Part shown: positions 49,701 through 59,425 of the stretch, piece by piece
Layout: every line of letters starts with the position of its first letter
How positions within the stretch are numbered: the stretch's first letter is position 1
DNA from: Gnomoniopsis sp. IMI 355080
Lineage: Eukaryota; Ascomycota; Sordariomycetes; Diaporthales; Gnomoniaceae
Reading direction: 5' to 3'
Assembly: GCA_027946555.1 (NCBI GenBank)
Contig: JAPEVC010000011.1
Location: 1-64,000, forward strand
Length of the DNA stretch: 64,000 bases
Position numbers and translations under genes: made by a program
The notes under the pieces: model-generated
What the model saw: only the letters and a program-made list of their open reading frames with translations
What the model was told of the DNA's origin: nothing
Database searches by the model: none

Positions 49701-50635
49701 TGCCAGGGCTTGGAAACGATATGTGGGGGCGTGTTCTTACTCGCCTCAGAGAGAGCAAACAGGCTGGCCCAGACGTGGACTCTGACTCTGACCTCGACTC
49801 TCTGAATGACCTGGTTACAAAATCAAAGTCCACGTCCAAGCAAGCCACTCCTGCAGTTGGTACCTCAAACCACGCTGCGGGCAAGAGAAAGCGCGGACTC
49901 GAATCTGCGAAAGTGGCACCCAAGAAGCGCGTCAAGCTGGAGGATGAGCAAAAGCGGAAGCGAAACTCGGGCAAAGCTAGGAAGAAAGAAAAGAGAAAAA
50001 ACAAGAAGGGTAAAGGCAAGACGCTAGCCCAGCTGAAGAAGATCGGATCGACCAGCAAAGCAGCCAAAGCGCAGTACCTTGGGCGTCTGCGCCGAGACTG
50101 GGAATCAAGCGCCAAGGTCGACGTGACGCTCAACATCCTCCGCAAGATCCGCGACGAGAAGCCCACAGAAAAGACGCTTGTCTTCAGTCTCTGGACATCC
50201 TTCCTCGATCTTCTCGAGGTTCCCCTTCAAGACGAAAAGTTCCGCTACCTGCGCTACGATGGCTCCATGACATTCAACGAGCGAGATGACAACGTCAAGA
50301 CGTTTTCCGAGGACCGCAACGAAAACATCTTGCTTGTCAGTCTCATGGCGGGCAACGCTGGCCTGAATCTCACGGCGGCCAGCCAGGTGATTGTTTTGGA
50401 GCCGTTCTGGAACCCCTTTGTGGAGGACCAAGCTATCGACCGCGCGCATCGCATTGGACAGAGCAAGGCTGTCGAGGTCCATAGACTGCTGGTCTCCGAC
50501 TCGGTGGAGGATCGTATTTTGGCGCTGCAGGAGAAGAAGCGGAAATTGGTAAACACTGCGCTGAGTGAGGAGGGCGCGCAAGGGGCGAGCCGACTGACCA
50601 TCGGCGAGTTGAGGGGCTTGTTCGGGCTGCGATGA
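46800..50635 (+). CDS. SNF2-family helicase with RING finger (Uls1/Rad5/Rad16 group)
   Basis: Exons are 46800..47889 and 48003..50635, giving 1240 aa; the 113-nt intron (GTACGT) lies just before the Walker A motif. A Ser/Thr/Pro-rich disordered N-terminus of about 330 residues precedes the ATPase. Motifs include GLGKT (367-371), DEAH (478-481) and TGTP. A C3HC4 RING begins at Cys686 (CPVCEEPVEI, CGHDICPDC), between the two helicase lobes as in Uls1/Rad5/Rad16. A very acidic stretch and a Lys/Arg-rich nuclear localisation region (about 760-1065) follow. The last lobe carries LVFSLWTSFLDLL, MAGNAGLNLTAASQVI and DQAIDRAHRIGQ. Members remodel or strip DNA-bound proteins and act as ubiquitin ligases in repair or SUMO-targeted turnover. 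I favour Uls1-like, without alignment. Confidence 0.92.
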
Positions 50636-51281
50636 GCTTTGCTTTTCCTCATCTCTGCTAATCTTGCTACTCATATCTCGGGAGAGTCCTGCATTCAAGG
50701 CCTCAGGTGAATACAATTTTGCTCATTCCAATCTTCCAGAGGCCTCATCGTCGTGGCCTGATACTTCGTGGTTGTGCAACCTGCCAAGAGTTCAAGATGT
50801 ACATGACGAACTGCTCGTGTGAATTCGGGCCTTTCGTGTAGGTAAGCATCAGTACTAGGCCGGAGCAGACCTAGGTACTGACACTTTGACATTGTGTCAT
50901 GTGTTGACCCTCGTCTCCTAAGAGCGTGGTCAGGACAGAGGTTGCCTACCTCAATTTCACTCACTATCTTTCAAACAACTTCATGCCTGGATGAAGTCTT
51001 ACTTTATTGCATTTAAATTTAAAGTTTGGTATAACCATTCCTCAGGGAAAGGTGAAAGTCAATGCTCCATTGGCCTGTATCGCACACTGAGGACCAGTTG
51101 CCGGGCCGCGAATAGTGATGCGCAAATTGTTTGGAAGTGACACTCATGATCGGAATTCCAGGGTGTTAGGGCAAGCACAATATGACATAGTTCTTCATTG
51201 GATTTCCAAAACGATTCATTCAGCTACCAGGCTATCAAAATGTTTCCGTTTCGAAGCTCCAACTAATTCCAAGCCAGCCGC
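50636..51281. other. Intergenic
   Basis: No supported gene. CCTAGGTACTG near 50871 is another member of the palindrome-related motif set. Confidence 0.5.
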
Positions 51282-51541
51282 TTACTGGCTGGGATCGTCA
51301 CAGCCACCCAGCGAGAAGTTGATTTTGTTTAGGGGACATCCGGCGTCGACCGAGTCCCTGCAAGCCTGGCTCTTGCAGTCATTCTCCTTGAAGTCCTCGC
51401 GCGCGTTCTGCCATATCGTTAATGATACTCCATGTCAAGATGCCTCGAACTCTCCGAAATCTCCGGACTTACCTGAGGAAGGGCGGCCACAAGTCCGCTG
51501 AACGCAACGAAGACGGCGAAGAGGGTAGATGTGAATTGCAT
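51282..51541 (-). CDS. Small secreted cysteine-containing protein (64 aa), effector-like
   Basis: Exons are complement(51282..51407, 51473..51541). The 65-nt intron has donor GTAAGT and acceptor GGCAG, and sits exactly at the end of the signal peptide. Residues 1-21 form a clear signal sequence (MQFTSTLFAVFVAFSGLVAA). The mature part, about 43 residues, is hydrophilic with four cysteines (NDCKSQACRDS, AGCPLN, GGCDD), enough for two disulfides, and ends with TAA. Size, cysteines and the intron after the signal peptide are typical of fungal small secreted proteins. No known family is recognised. It lies alone next to a gene-sparse, repeat-relic stretch, a frequent setting for lineage-specific secreted proteins. 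No toxicity or host target can be inferred. Confidence 0.75.
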
Positions 51542-52445
51542 GATGGGCGATTGTTTTGAATTAGGCGTTGGCCGGCAACAATGAATTGAAGAGAAATAAT
51601 AGTTTTAATAGTTTGCTGTAGGCTGGTTTGGCTTGTGTGAATGAAGATTCTGGTGAGAAACTGGATGGGTGTGACCAAAGTATTTATGGTTTCCCAGAGG
51701 GTCAACACACAAAGCTCCGGTCCCTCCCAAAGCAGGGCCAAGACTTCCTTTCTTGGACTGTGAAGTCCTTCCTACCCGTGGACGACAACCTTGCCAGCCT
51801 CTTCACGAGCAAACCTCGGAGTATGGGATAGGTTCAACATCCATGAATGTCAGTGAGTCAATCAGACATGTGTAGTGTGCATACCGCCAAGAGAAAACTC
51901 CTTCCTGAAAGGGGAAATGAAACCAAATCTAGCTAGGTACTGGCATCAAAATCTGTGATGTGACAGGTCTACCAAAACCTGCCCCCTCATGATCACCAGT
52001 ATCGAATCGTGGCGCGCGCCGTCGATCGTTGTGGGGATTTGCATCTACAATTAGGCTTAAACGCGGAAAATATAGTATTCATGATCCTCAAAAGCCAGGT
52101 ATTATGGGAATCAGTTCCTGGGTTGGGGATGAGATGCGCAAATCAGATCGCATCATGCCGAAACGGTCGAGAACGGCCAAGTGTCCCAGCCGCAGATCAT
52201 CACACACCCAGCCTTGGAGCCCCGATCCTTGACAGGGATTGCATAAGTATAAGACTACAGATGGCAGTGTCGTCTGAAAAAAAAAGGACCAAGCTGGAAC
52301 ACTTGACAGAAGTCTCACATTGCTGTCATTCTGCTCGTCGGTCAAGTCCCAGCGCTGTTGGTCTGGTCTTCTACGTAGATTTTTCCAGGGACTTCGCTGT
52401 ACGATGTGACACATGTGGCTAACAACACTGGAGTTGCCCCGAGAT

Positions 52446-52480
52446 TCAAATCCCGTAGACGATACTCAAATCCCGTAGAC
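52446..52480 (+). repeat. Two tandem copies of TCAAATCCCGTAGAC
   Basis: An identical 15-bp unit recurs with 20-bp period. It is intergenic; it resembles a short duplication and not a tRNA B box. Confidence 0.6.
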
Positions 52481-53551
52481 AAACTTCCCGGGTTCCTGCC
52501 TAGATGCCCAGTCCAGAAACACAAGGCTAAGGCTCCGAGTCAGGTAAAATCGTCTCCTGGTAACGTGCGAAGGTTGCCTCAACGTATTGAAGCAATGGGA
52601 CATTGATCTTGTTTGTACGGGGACGACCTCGGTGCTGCGAGAGCCATCGTACATTGACGTTCCAGTACGCAACTACCCACGGGAGTCGTCTACTACCTCG
52701 CGCCAGATTGTCCAGTCACTGAGATGACAAGCGAGTGTATGGGCCGGGTGGATCTTGAGGAAGTGTAGATTACAGCTTTCGATGTTAGAAACATGATCTG
52801 AAATAGCAGACTTGGGAAATAAGCATCGAGGCGATTTTGATCACCCGCATGTCCGACTCGCGTATAAGGTGTTGATCTTTCCACATTTCGTGTACTCGTA
52901 TGCAGTCAGCAACAGCTTTCGGGGAAAACTTGATTTACACAAACCCCGATCATCTGTGCTTTCGTCAAGAGGTGTTGGGGCCAACTCGCGATGGCTAATT
53001 ACAGCAAAGAGTATCTATCATGTAAACGGTAGAGACTAGGTCAAAGCAGGAAGCCCGCTCGTCTATGGTAAGCTACATGTTCTCATTGCTTGGCTTGAAC
53101 GACTCATGAAGAAACACGGGGCTATATTTAGGTGTCAGCAAGAGTCACAGGCACAATTGCTTCCGAAACTAGACCACTAAGCGAGGTAGTGGGTACATCA
53201 ACGCTGTGATCATAATCATGTCCGGTACAGCTAAGTGACCACCAGCACAGAATATACAAGCTTCACCACCTGTTGGCCCAGACCGGTCCTTTGAGACAAG
53301 GAATGGGAGGAGCGGGAAGACGGGAACTTAGGCACCTGCTGCACAGCTGAACTGTCCAAGAACAGTTTTTCACAACCCAAAGGCTTCACGCAACAAATCT
53401 TTATCAAGTTTCATGATGGTGCGGTGGAATTCTATGGTATGTAATAAAGGCATGCGGGCAAGGCAAGGATCGCCTACTCAAGCTGTGGCTGCACGAATTG
53501 CTAAAATCTTGAAGGTTTGGGCATATGATCTTGCATTTAATTTCAAAGCTG

Positions 53552-54107
53552 TCAATTACTTGTGTGATGCGAATATTCTAGTATTGAGGAGCCTCCGTCG
53601 CATGAGTACCGCCCTTTAGTTGAGGAATAAAGCAAAGTTTCCCTGTACCAGTGTAAATCCTTACGTTTATACAGCTCGAATATCCCTCTCAACACCAATA
53701 CGCCAAATCCAACGCCACATAGTCCCAGGGGTGCATCCAATGAATCCGTTAGTCCTGCGACAAATCTTGTTCTAAGTCCTTGGGGTGCGCCACTGCGACA
53801 ATTTTGACCACTTGGCTGGTTTGGGGCGCTGTGGCAAATCTATTCGGCGGGGTAAAGTCAATTCATCTGAAGTGTGTTTGTGAATTGGCTAATCTAAAAT
53901 TTGTAACCTGGTTTCCATACCTTTCACGAGGGACTCTGCTTCTGTGCTATATCGGACCTCTTCTTGTGGCGCAGTTGATGTGGATGGTGCAGATGTACTT
54001 GAAGCGTCTTGTACAGGCTGGCTTTTCGATGTGTTCAGAAGCTTGTTGGATGGTGTCCCAGACTTCTCCATCGCATACATAACGAATCCAACATCGTAAG
54101 AAGGCAT
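53552..54107 (-). pseudogene. Possible unrecognised gene or gene remnant
   Basis: From an ATG at 54107 the frame gives MPSYDVGFVMYAMEKSG, then a Ser/Thr/Ala/Pro-rich linker and EVRYSTEAESLVKGMET, before a stop. A second frame further down (53740-53552, extending upstream to about 53840) gives a Gly/Val/Leu-rich segment including APLGLCGVGFGVLVLRG. Candidate splice sites exist (GTATGG at about 53921, or GTTACA), but none joins the two frames with a consensus donor and correct phase. Part of the first frame is duplicated 1.75 kb away in a more mutated copy. It may be an active gene with unusual introns or a decaying one; no family is recognised. Confidence 0.3.
53886..53974. repeat. Diverged direct repeat, copy A
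   Basis: It shares GGACTCTGCTTCT, TATATCGGA and CTCTT in the same order and spacing with the stretch at 55651-55735. Several differences are C/T or G/A changes. Confidence 0.6.
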
Positions 54108-55650
54108 TGTAATTGTGTTGCTATTGTAGAGGTTTCTGACACTGGTAGCATACAGATGATTTCAGGGCTATTATTTCGTCGGTGCCTAGGTAGTTGATTT
54201 GAGCTACGCGGGATACCAGTATGTGATGTTGTAAAAATATGGAATGATTCAAAAGACTTCGAATTCTTAGTTTCTTCACGAGCTATATAGGGTGGACAAT
54301 GTACGCCTTTGTGGCCCACCTGACTTCTGAGTCACTCCGGATGGAGGCCTGTAAGCAGGACCAATTCCACGCCGAGACGTCCAACCCAAGCCATGCAGTC
54401 ATAGCTACCGTAGCGGAGATTGGCTGGATCTGACAACCATTATCTTTAAGCACATCCGGCTGAAAGGCCACACGTAAGGAATTGCTACACAGCCGCTATG
54501 CAGGTCAGATATCCCGAGTGCAAGGCAGATTTAGCTACCTAGGTAGTCTAGGGCGGCAGGTAGGCCTTTATTTGAACTTATCTTGAAAACGAAAGGCGCG
54601 TCGAACTTCGCGAAGAGAAAGGCACCCCGCGGGAAGCCCGCCTGTGAAGGCTTGTAGAATCTAGCTCGATAACGGAGAGGATAGTAGAGACGGAGACGAA
54701 GAGGAAGAGGCATATGATGCAATAGATCCTTGATTTCTCTGGTTAGCGAAAGAAGCCCTCGTCGTAGGTTTTTGCCCCGGCCAATTTAATCCCGAAGCAA
54801 ACAGAGGTGTCTAGCGAAATAGAAATAGGAAGTACCTCCCGTATAAATTTAGCTGAAAGGTACTTAGATACATAACGGATATATTGTATACAACCCTTCC
54901 GACGCTTATTTGAACCCACCATTATGCGGTACGGTACGTATCCGCAGCCACCGCATTTTTAATCGGTTGGAATTGTATTTGCGTTGTTGACCGAGTGTAC
55001 ACTTTCTTTTTGACACCCCGTTTAGTCCAACTTCTCTACTTTTGATATCGATTTGCCAGGTCTACGTGCCACGCTGATAGAACCAATCGACTCAGCGTCA
55101 AGTGCTTTGAGCCATCTTGGGCTATTTTACGGCATCCTTTACAAAGCCGCCAGTTTACAAGCAACACACAGGGAAATTCTGGTTCTCAGAAGCATTTAGG
55201 ATGGTGCCAGTTTTTTGCAAAAATGTTCATGATTCCGTGGGCACATATAATTTACTCGGTATTTCAGTGTCAATCTTTGGCTAATCCAATTGGCGCAAAA
55301 TTGACCGCCCAATTCTCAATCTTGGACGCGGCGTACCAGAAGATGCTGATTTGCTGAAAGAAGTCATCAACAGTAAGCTCGCTAACGGATGCCAAGATCT
55401 GAGACGCGTCTCCAGCCACAAGTCGAGATAATAAGCACCTGAGCGGGTCTTTGCAATGATATAGAGTTGAAGATTACAGACCTACTAGTTAGTCATACTC
55501 CGCAGGCTTGTTTGTTAGCCGGCCCTTTGAGGCTGTAATTTCAATTAGATCCTCATCCTTGTTACACATCGTCAATCAAGGTTATTTCCGCCACGTCTTC
55601 GTATGTCCTCAAACCGTACGGTCCAAAATCAAGGAAGACCAATTATTCGG

Positions 55651-55735
55651 CCAATATCAAAATTTGGATTTCCACAATATACCTTTCAATAAGGACTCTG
55701 CTTCTATGTTATATCGGAGCTCTTATATTGCCCAG
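55651..55735. repeat. Diverged direct repeat, copy B
   Basis: This is the counterpart of 53886-53974. It is more AT-rich and has lost the open frame seen on the minus strand of copy A, which is compatible with repeat-induced mutation of one copy. Confidence 0.6.
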
Positions 55736-56433
55736 GTGGAGTACGAAAAGGCTGGCAACGAACTTTAGCCATGTCCGTCAGCACTAGGCCAACAACAAGT
55801 GAATTTGGACCTCAGCTCTACAATTCATCGTGAGCTATACCACTCAGATCGTCACACGCATTGACGTGCTCATGTTCCTTGCCGAAAACCTGCAGTCCAG
55901 TCCTCCTGCAAGGAAATATTCACCCGCTCCGTCATTTTGCGCGCGAGTTGCCCGGTCGTTGGCAATGGCAGTAGTAAACTAGTTGATATCACTGCGGCTC
56001 CTGTGGGAGACTTCGACTCTTGAAGTGCCACTAGGGCTATAGCGGCGGTAGCGCCAGTGCTTCTCGCCAGTGAGTTCGCGACTTGCGAAGTGCAAAGGCT
56101 AGTCCAATCTTCGAGCACAATGCTACTCTGCGAGGCTGCCCAGGTGATTATTGGAAGTCATCCTGGGCGATTTACTGGCTATCCAATAATAATGTCTGCG
56201 GCCCATTGGGGTTGATTGTAGTGCATGTGCCATACAGTCGGACAAGCGTCTTTTCTACATGACAGCGCACTTATAAGATCTGAGCTGGAGGCAGGTTATG
56301 ATCCATATCTAAGCGCCCAAAGGTACACGGCGTCAAGATAGCGGCTGGTAAAGGTCTGAAGGAGTCAATGCAAGCATAGTAGCTGAGCTCGGAAGTTGGC
56401 GCCGACCAATCATAAATCCATTCGCCCAGCAAG

Positions 56434-57044
56434 ATGTATCCTCAATCTGAAACGCGGCTAAGTTCGTTGGCCGTCCAGCTACGATCTATTCCAAGCCTTG
56501 CCAATGCTACTGCTGATGCTATACAACGCCTGCCGCTCTCACAAGTTGCCCGTCTTCAAAAATCATATATCTTGTCGTTCTTAACACGCATTGCGACCGG
56601 CCTTACGTGGTTGACAGCCAGACCATCCTTGAACATCTTCATAATCACCCACCCAGTTCTACTATGGCAGTCTTGCAAGTCGCCGAAGTCACGCCTGTAA
56701 TCTTATTCATCTTCACTCTGCTGTTGATCTCAATCAAAAGCCACCCAGAGTTCAGTCTCGCCGAACGTCATGTTATCTTGACGGGAATCTATTCGTCGGC
56801 TTCTGCCATCCTGGCTCACAACGCCTGCCACCTTTTAGCACGGTCTAGCGCCGAGGCGCAGTTGGAATACAGCGCCCAAGTTTACTGCTTCGCGCCAGCT
56901 GTGGGAACCGCAACGGTAGTTGCTGGTGCATACGCACAGAGTTCTGGTGGTTATGGGCCTGGAGAGTGGGAGTTCATTGGGAATTTGCCGAACAGAACAC
57001 GTCAGTTCGTGTCGAATCGTCTCGGAGATTTGGGGGCAACGTAG
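56434..57044 (+). CDS. Putative small membrane protein, unknown
   Basis: The proposed exons are 56434..56606 and 56657..57044, giving 186 aa. A 50-nt intron (weak donor GTGGTT, acceptor CCCAG) links two overlapping frames in phase. The second exon alone, from ATG 56664, would give 126 aa. Three hydrophobic stretches are visible (VILFIFTLLLISI, YSSASAILAHNACHLL, CFAPAVGTATVVAGAYA), followed by a Gly-rich turn and a polar tail. No family is recognised. The weak donor makes the N-terminal part uncertain; a frameshifted pseudogene is the alternative. Confidence 0.4.
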
Positions 57045-58891
57045 CCACGGATGGATGCAGGGCCGGAGTTGTGATCGGATATTTTTGTGTATTGGCTCAT
57101 TTTGTAAGGGCTGTCAGAACTTTACATAGAGTCACGCGACGGTGACTGTCCAAAGACGTCGAAATGATAGTAGAATGGCAGGACAATTTGGACAGATCAT
57201 GATTAATAAGGCGAGTGACGATGGATGAGGTCCTTTACGAAGCCTGAAGAGGTACCGGGAACGATTCCTCGGTACGAGGACATACTTCAATACGTACTTG
57301 ACTTGATAGGCGGACCTATCACCAAGCGTGTGCTTGTGATTCTATGTTGACTGCGGAATCTGGCCACGCCACAGGCATACTGAACGTCACTTTCAAAGCT
57401 TATACCTCTGAAGGGAAAGGACAATAGTCCGCTATATCCGTACCGTTCAGAGCAAATCGATACGTTGTGGTTTGAAGCTCAGCTGTGTTGATCTGGTCAC
57501 CTGGGCATCATGTTGATTAGCCAATGAGAAGTAATGGACGTCATTGCAGCCCAGTAAGGGTACCTCCCTACCTAGGTACCTATTTGCCCAAAGTGTCCTA
57601 CTTCCTCAACTAATCAATTACATCGAGAACTCATGTCATGCCTAAAGCACAAGCATAAAGTGAATATATAACATAGCTGATTAGTTGTGGAAAGGATGGA
57701 AGTCTGAGCGGCAAGCCAACTGGATAAGCTTGAGGGTATGACTAATTTTACACTTGACAGCTACCTAGTCAAGCTTGAAGAGCCGGCGACAATTCCTGAA
57801 ACGATGTATATCAATTCTCAGTCGCTCGTGGGTGGTCCGGTGGAGACATGAGAGCTCCATCGCTTGTTTGAGGAACACACTGTTCTATGCTCGCGACTGA
57901 TTCGAAATCGAGAAAATCAAATCAGAATGAATATACAAATACATATATATACATATCTTCTGCTTGCTTCCGCCCACTCACGACTGTTCAGAACCATCTC
58001 CTTCTTTTCTTTTCATCTTGGCTGGGCAGATTAGTAAGCATCATGTGGTCATTCTGCCACACGTTACGCATGCCACAAGCCACAAGCCACAAGGCACCAC
58101 CATCCTTCAACTTTAGCCTCTCGCCATCACGGCTAAATCACCGAACTCTCTGGCTTTGACCCTTCTGCCATTGAGTTATTTCACGTTGACATCAACCACC
58201 AGGCATGAAGAAATGATAACATGCTTGATGTAGGCCGAGGAAGCCGGGTTCGGGATGGGGCAGTGATCTGAGGCGGTGAAACCATGGTGCCGCTTCGCAT
58301 TGGTGGGAGCCGGATATGCGGCTCAAGAACAAGCAAGCGTCGTGGTGCCAAGATGAGCATCAAACGTCGAGCTCGGGCCAGCTGCCAATCCGATAGTAGG
58401 GTTCGTCTGAGTCCGAATGGCCCACTTGCCATCTCGTCTGGTTCGAGTCGTCTCATCAGCCTCTCAGATTTGATGTAAGCCATACTACACTAGGTCTTAG
58501 GTAAAACCGGACTGACCAATCCAATGTGACAGGCCCGAAGATGCTGATGATGCGGGGCCTTCTAGTGAGGACTGGCTTTGGCTGATGCTTGCCATATTGT
58601 TCATCCTGTCCCCTTGGCACAAGAGAGTCTGCCTTTCTCTAGGTTTCTCAAATCATCGGACGGCTGTGTGTGTGTGTACTGAACAGCATTCTTCAATCCA
58701 CACATTCGCTGTTCGGGTTCGAAAGATATTTCTCTTTCGTGCATAGGCTGTGCCTTGTTAATAACGCTCTTTTCATTCGTTCTGGTTCGTCTCGCAGCAT
58801 AATCATTCCAGCACAGCGACGGACAGGTTCTGTTCCTGGACTGAACTTCATCGGATCTTCTTTCTCAGGCAGAACGAACAGAAACTTCAGG
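57045..58891. other. Intergenic
   Basis: No supported gene. It contains a TACCTAGGTA palindrome at 57569-57578 and a short TG repeat at 58665-58677 just upstream of the next gene. Confidence 0.5.
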
Positions 58892-59425
58892 ATGCGTACC
58901 CCGATCGCGACCGCTCTCTCACTGAGGGCCTTTCTCTTCCTCGTTGCGCTCTTCTTCACGGCCGGTGTCATCGCATCGCCTCTCGCCGACCCTGAAGCGA
59001 ATAGCATCAAGATCGTTTCTCGACAGGCCCCAGCCTCGGCCGCCGTCGCCGCCGGCACTCCGCTCATGGCCACGCAGGCATGCCAACAGTATAGCATGGT
59101 TGCCAACATGTCAGCCATTGGATCCAACTCGACCATCCGCAGCGCTTTCCTCGAGGCGAGCCCGGTGGGCACCATGTTCAACGCTGCCATGCTCAACGTG
59201 GCGCAGGCCAACGCGGTGAACCTTTCGAAGGATGTCGAGCTCAACCAAGCCTGTGGTAATCTGACGGCCGTTGCTCTTCAGCAGGTTGGCGTCAACTTCA
59301 CGATGGGTATTGTCGGACAGTTCATGTTCACGGAAAATCCGGTGTCTGTCATCAACGGTCCCATCATAGTCGGCATCTGCATCGCATGTCTATTCGTCAT
59401 CCTCGGGCCGGCCTCGGCTGTGTAA
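58892..59425 (+). CDS. Secreted or membrane-anchored small protein, unknown family
   Basis: This is a single exon of 177 aa. The N-terminus is a strong signal peptide (ALSLRAFLFLVALFFTAGVIA, about 7-27), followed by a short pro-like stretch ending SRQAP. The mature part is rich in Ala, Asn, Val and Met. It has two cysteines (ATQACQQY, NQACGNL) that could pair, and several N-glycosylation sequons (NMS, NST, NLS, NLT, NFT). The last 25 residues are hydrophobic (GPIIVGICIACLFVILG), so the protein is either tail-anchored or carries a GPI-type signal. An in-frame upstream extension exists, but the signal peptide points to this ATG. I do not recognise a family. Confidence 0.7.
   Translation: MRTPIATALSLRAFLFLVALFFTAGVIASPLADPEANSIKIVSRQAPASAAVAAGTPLMATQACQQYSMVANMSAIGSNSTIRSAFLEASPVGTMFNAAMLNVAQANAVNLSKDVELNQACGNLTAVALQQVGVNFTMGIVGQFMFTENPVSVINGPIIVGICIACLFVILGPASAV

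Larger units (their letters stand above)
51542..56433. other. 4.9 kb sparse region with repeat relics
   Basis: This region contains two diverged copies of one sequence (53.89 and 55.65 kb), a 20-bp-period tandem repeat at 52446, a TACCTAGGTA palindrome at 54536 and AT-rich DNA around 54800-55300. Minus-strand frames at 53552-54107 and 54283-54471 look partly coding, but I cannot join them into a defensible gene. Confidence 0.5.

Noticed and set aside
52440..52485. CAAATCCC motifs resembling a tRNA B box
   Set aside because: No A box or cloverleaf; it is simply a 20-bp tandem duplication.
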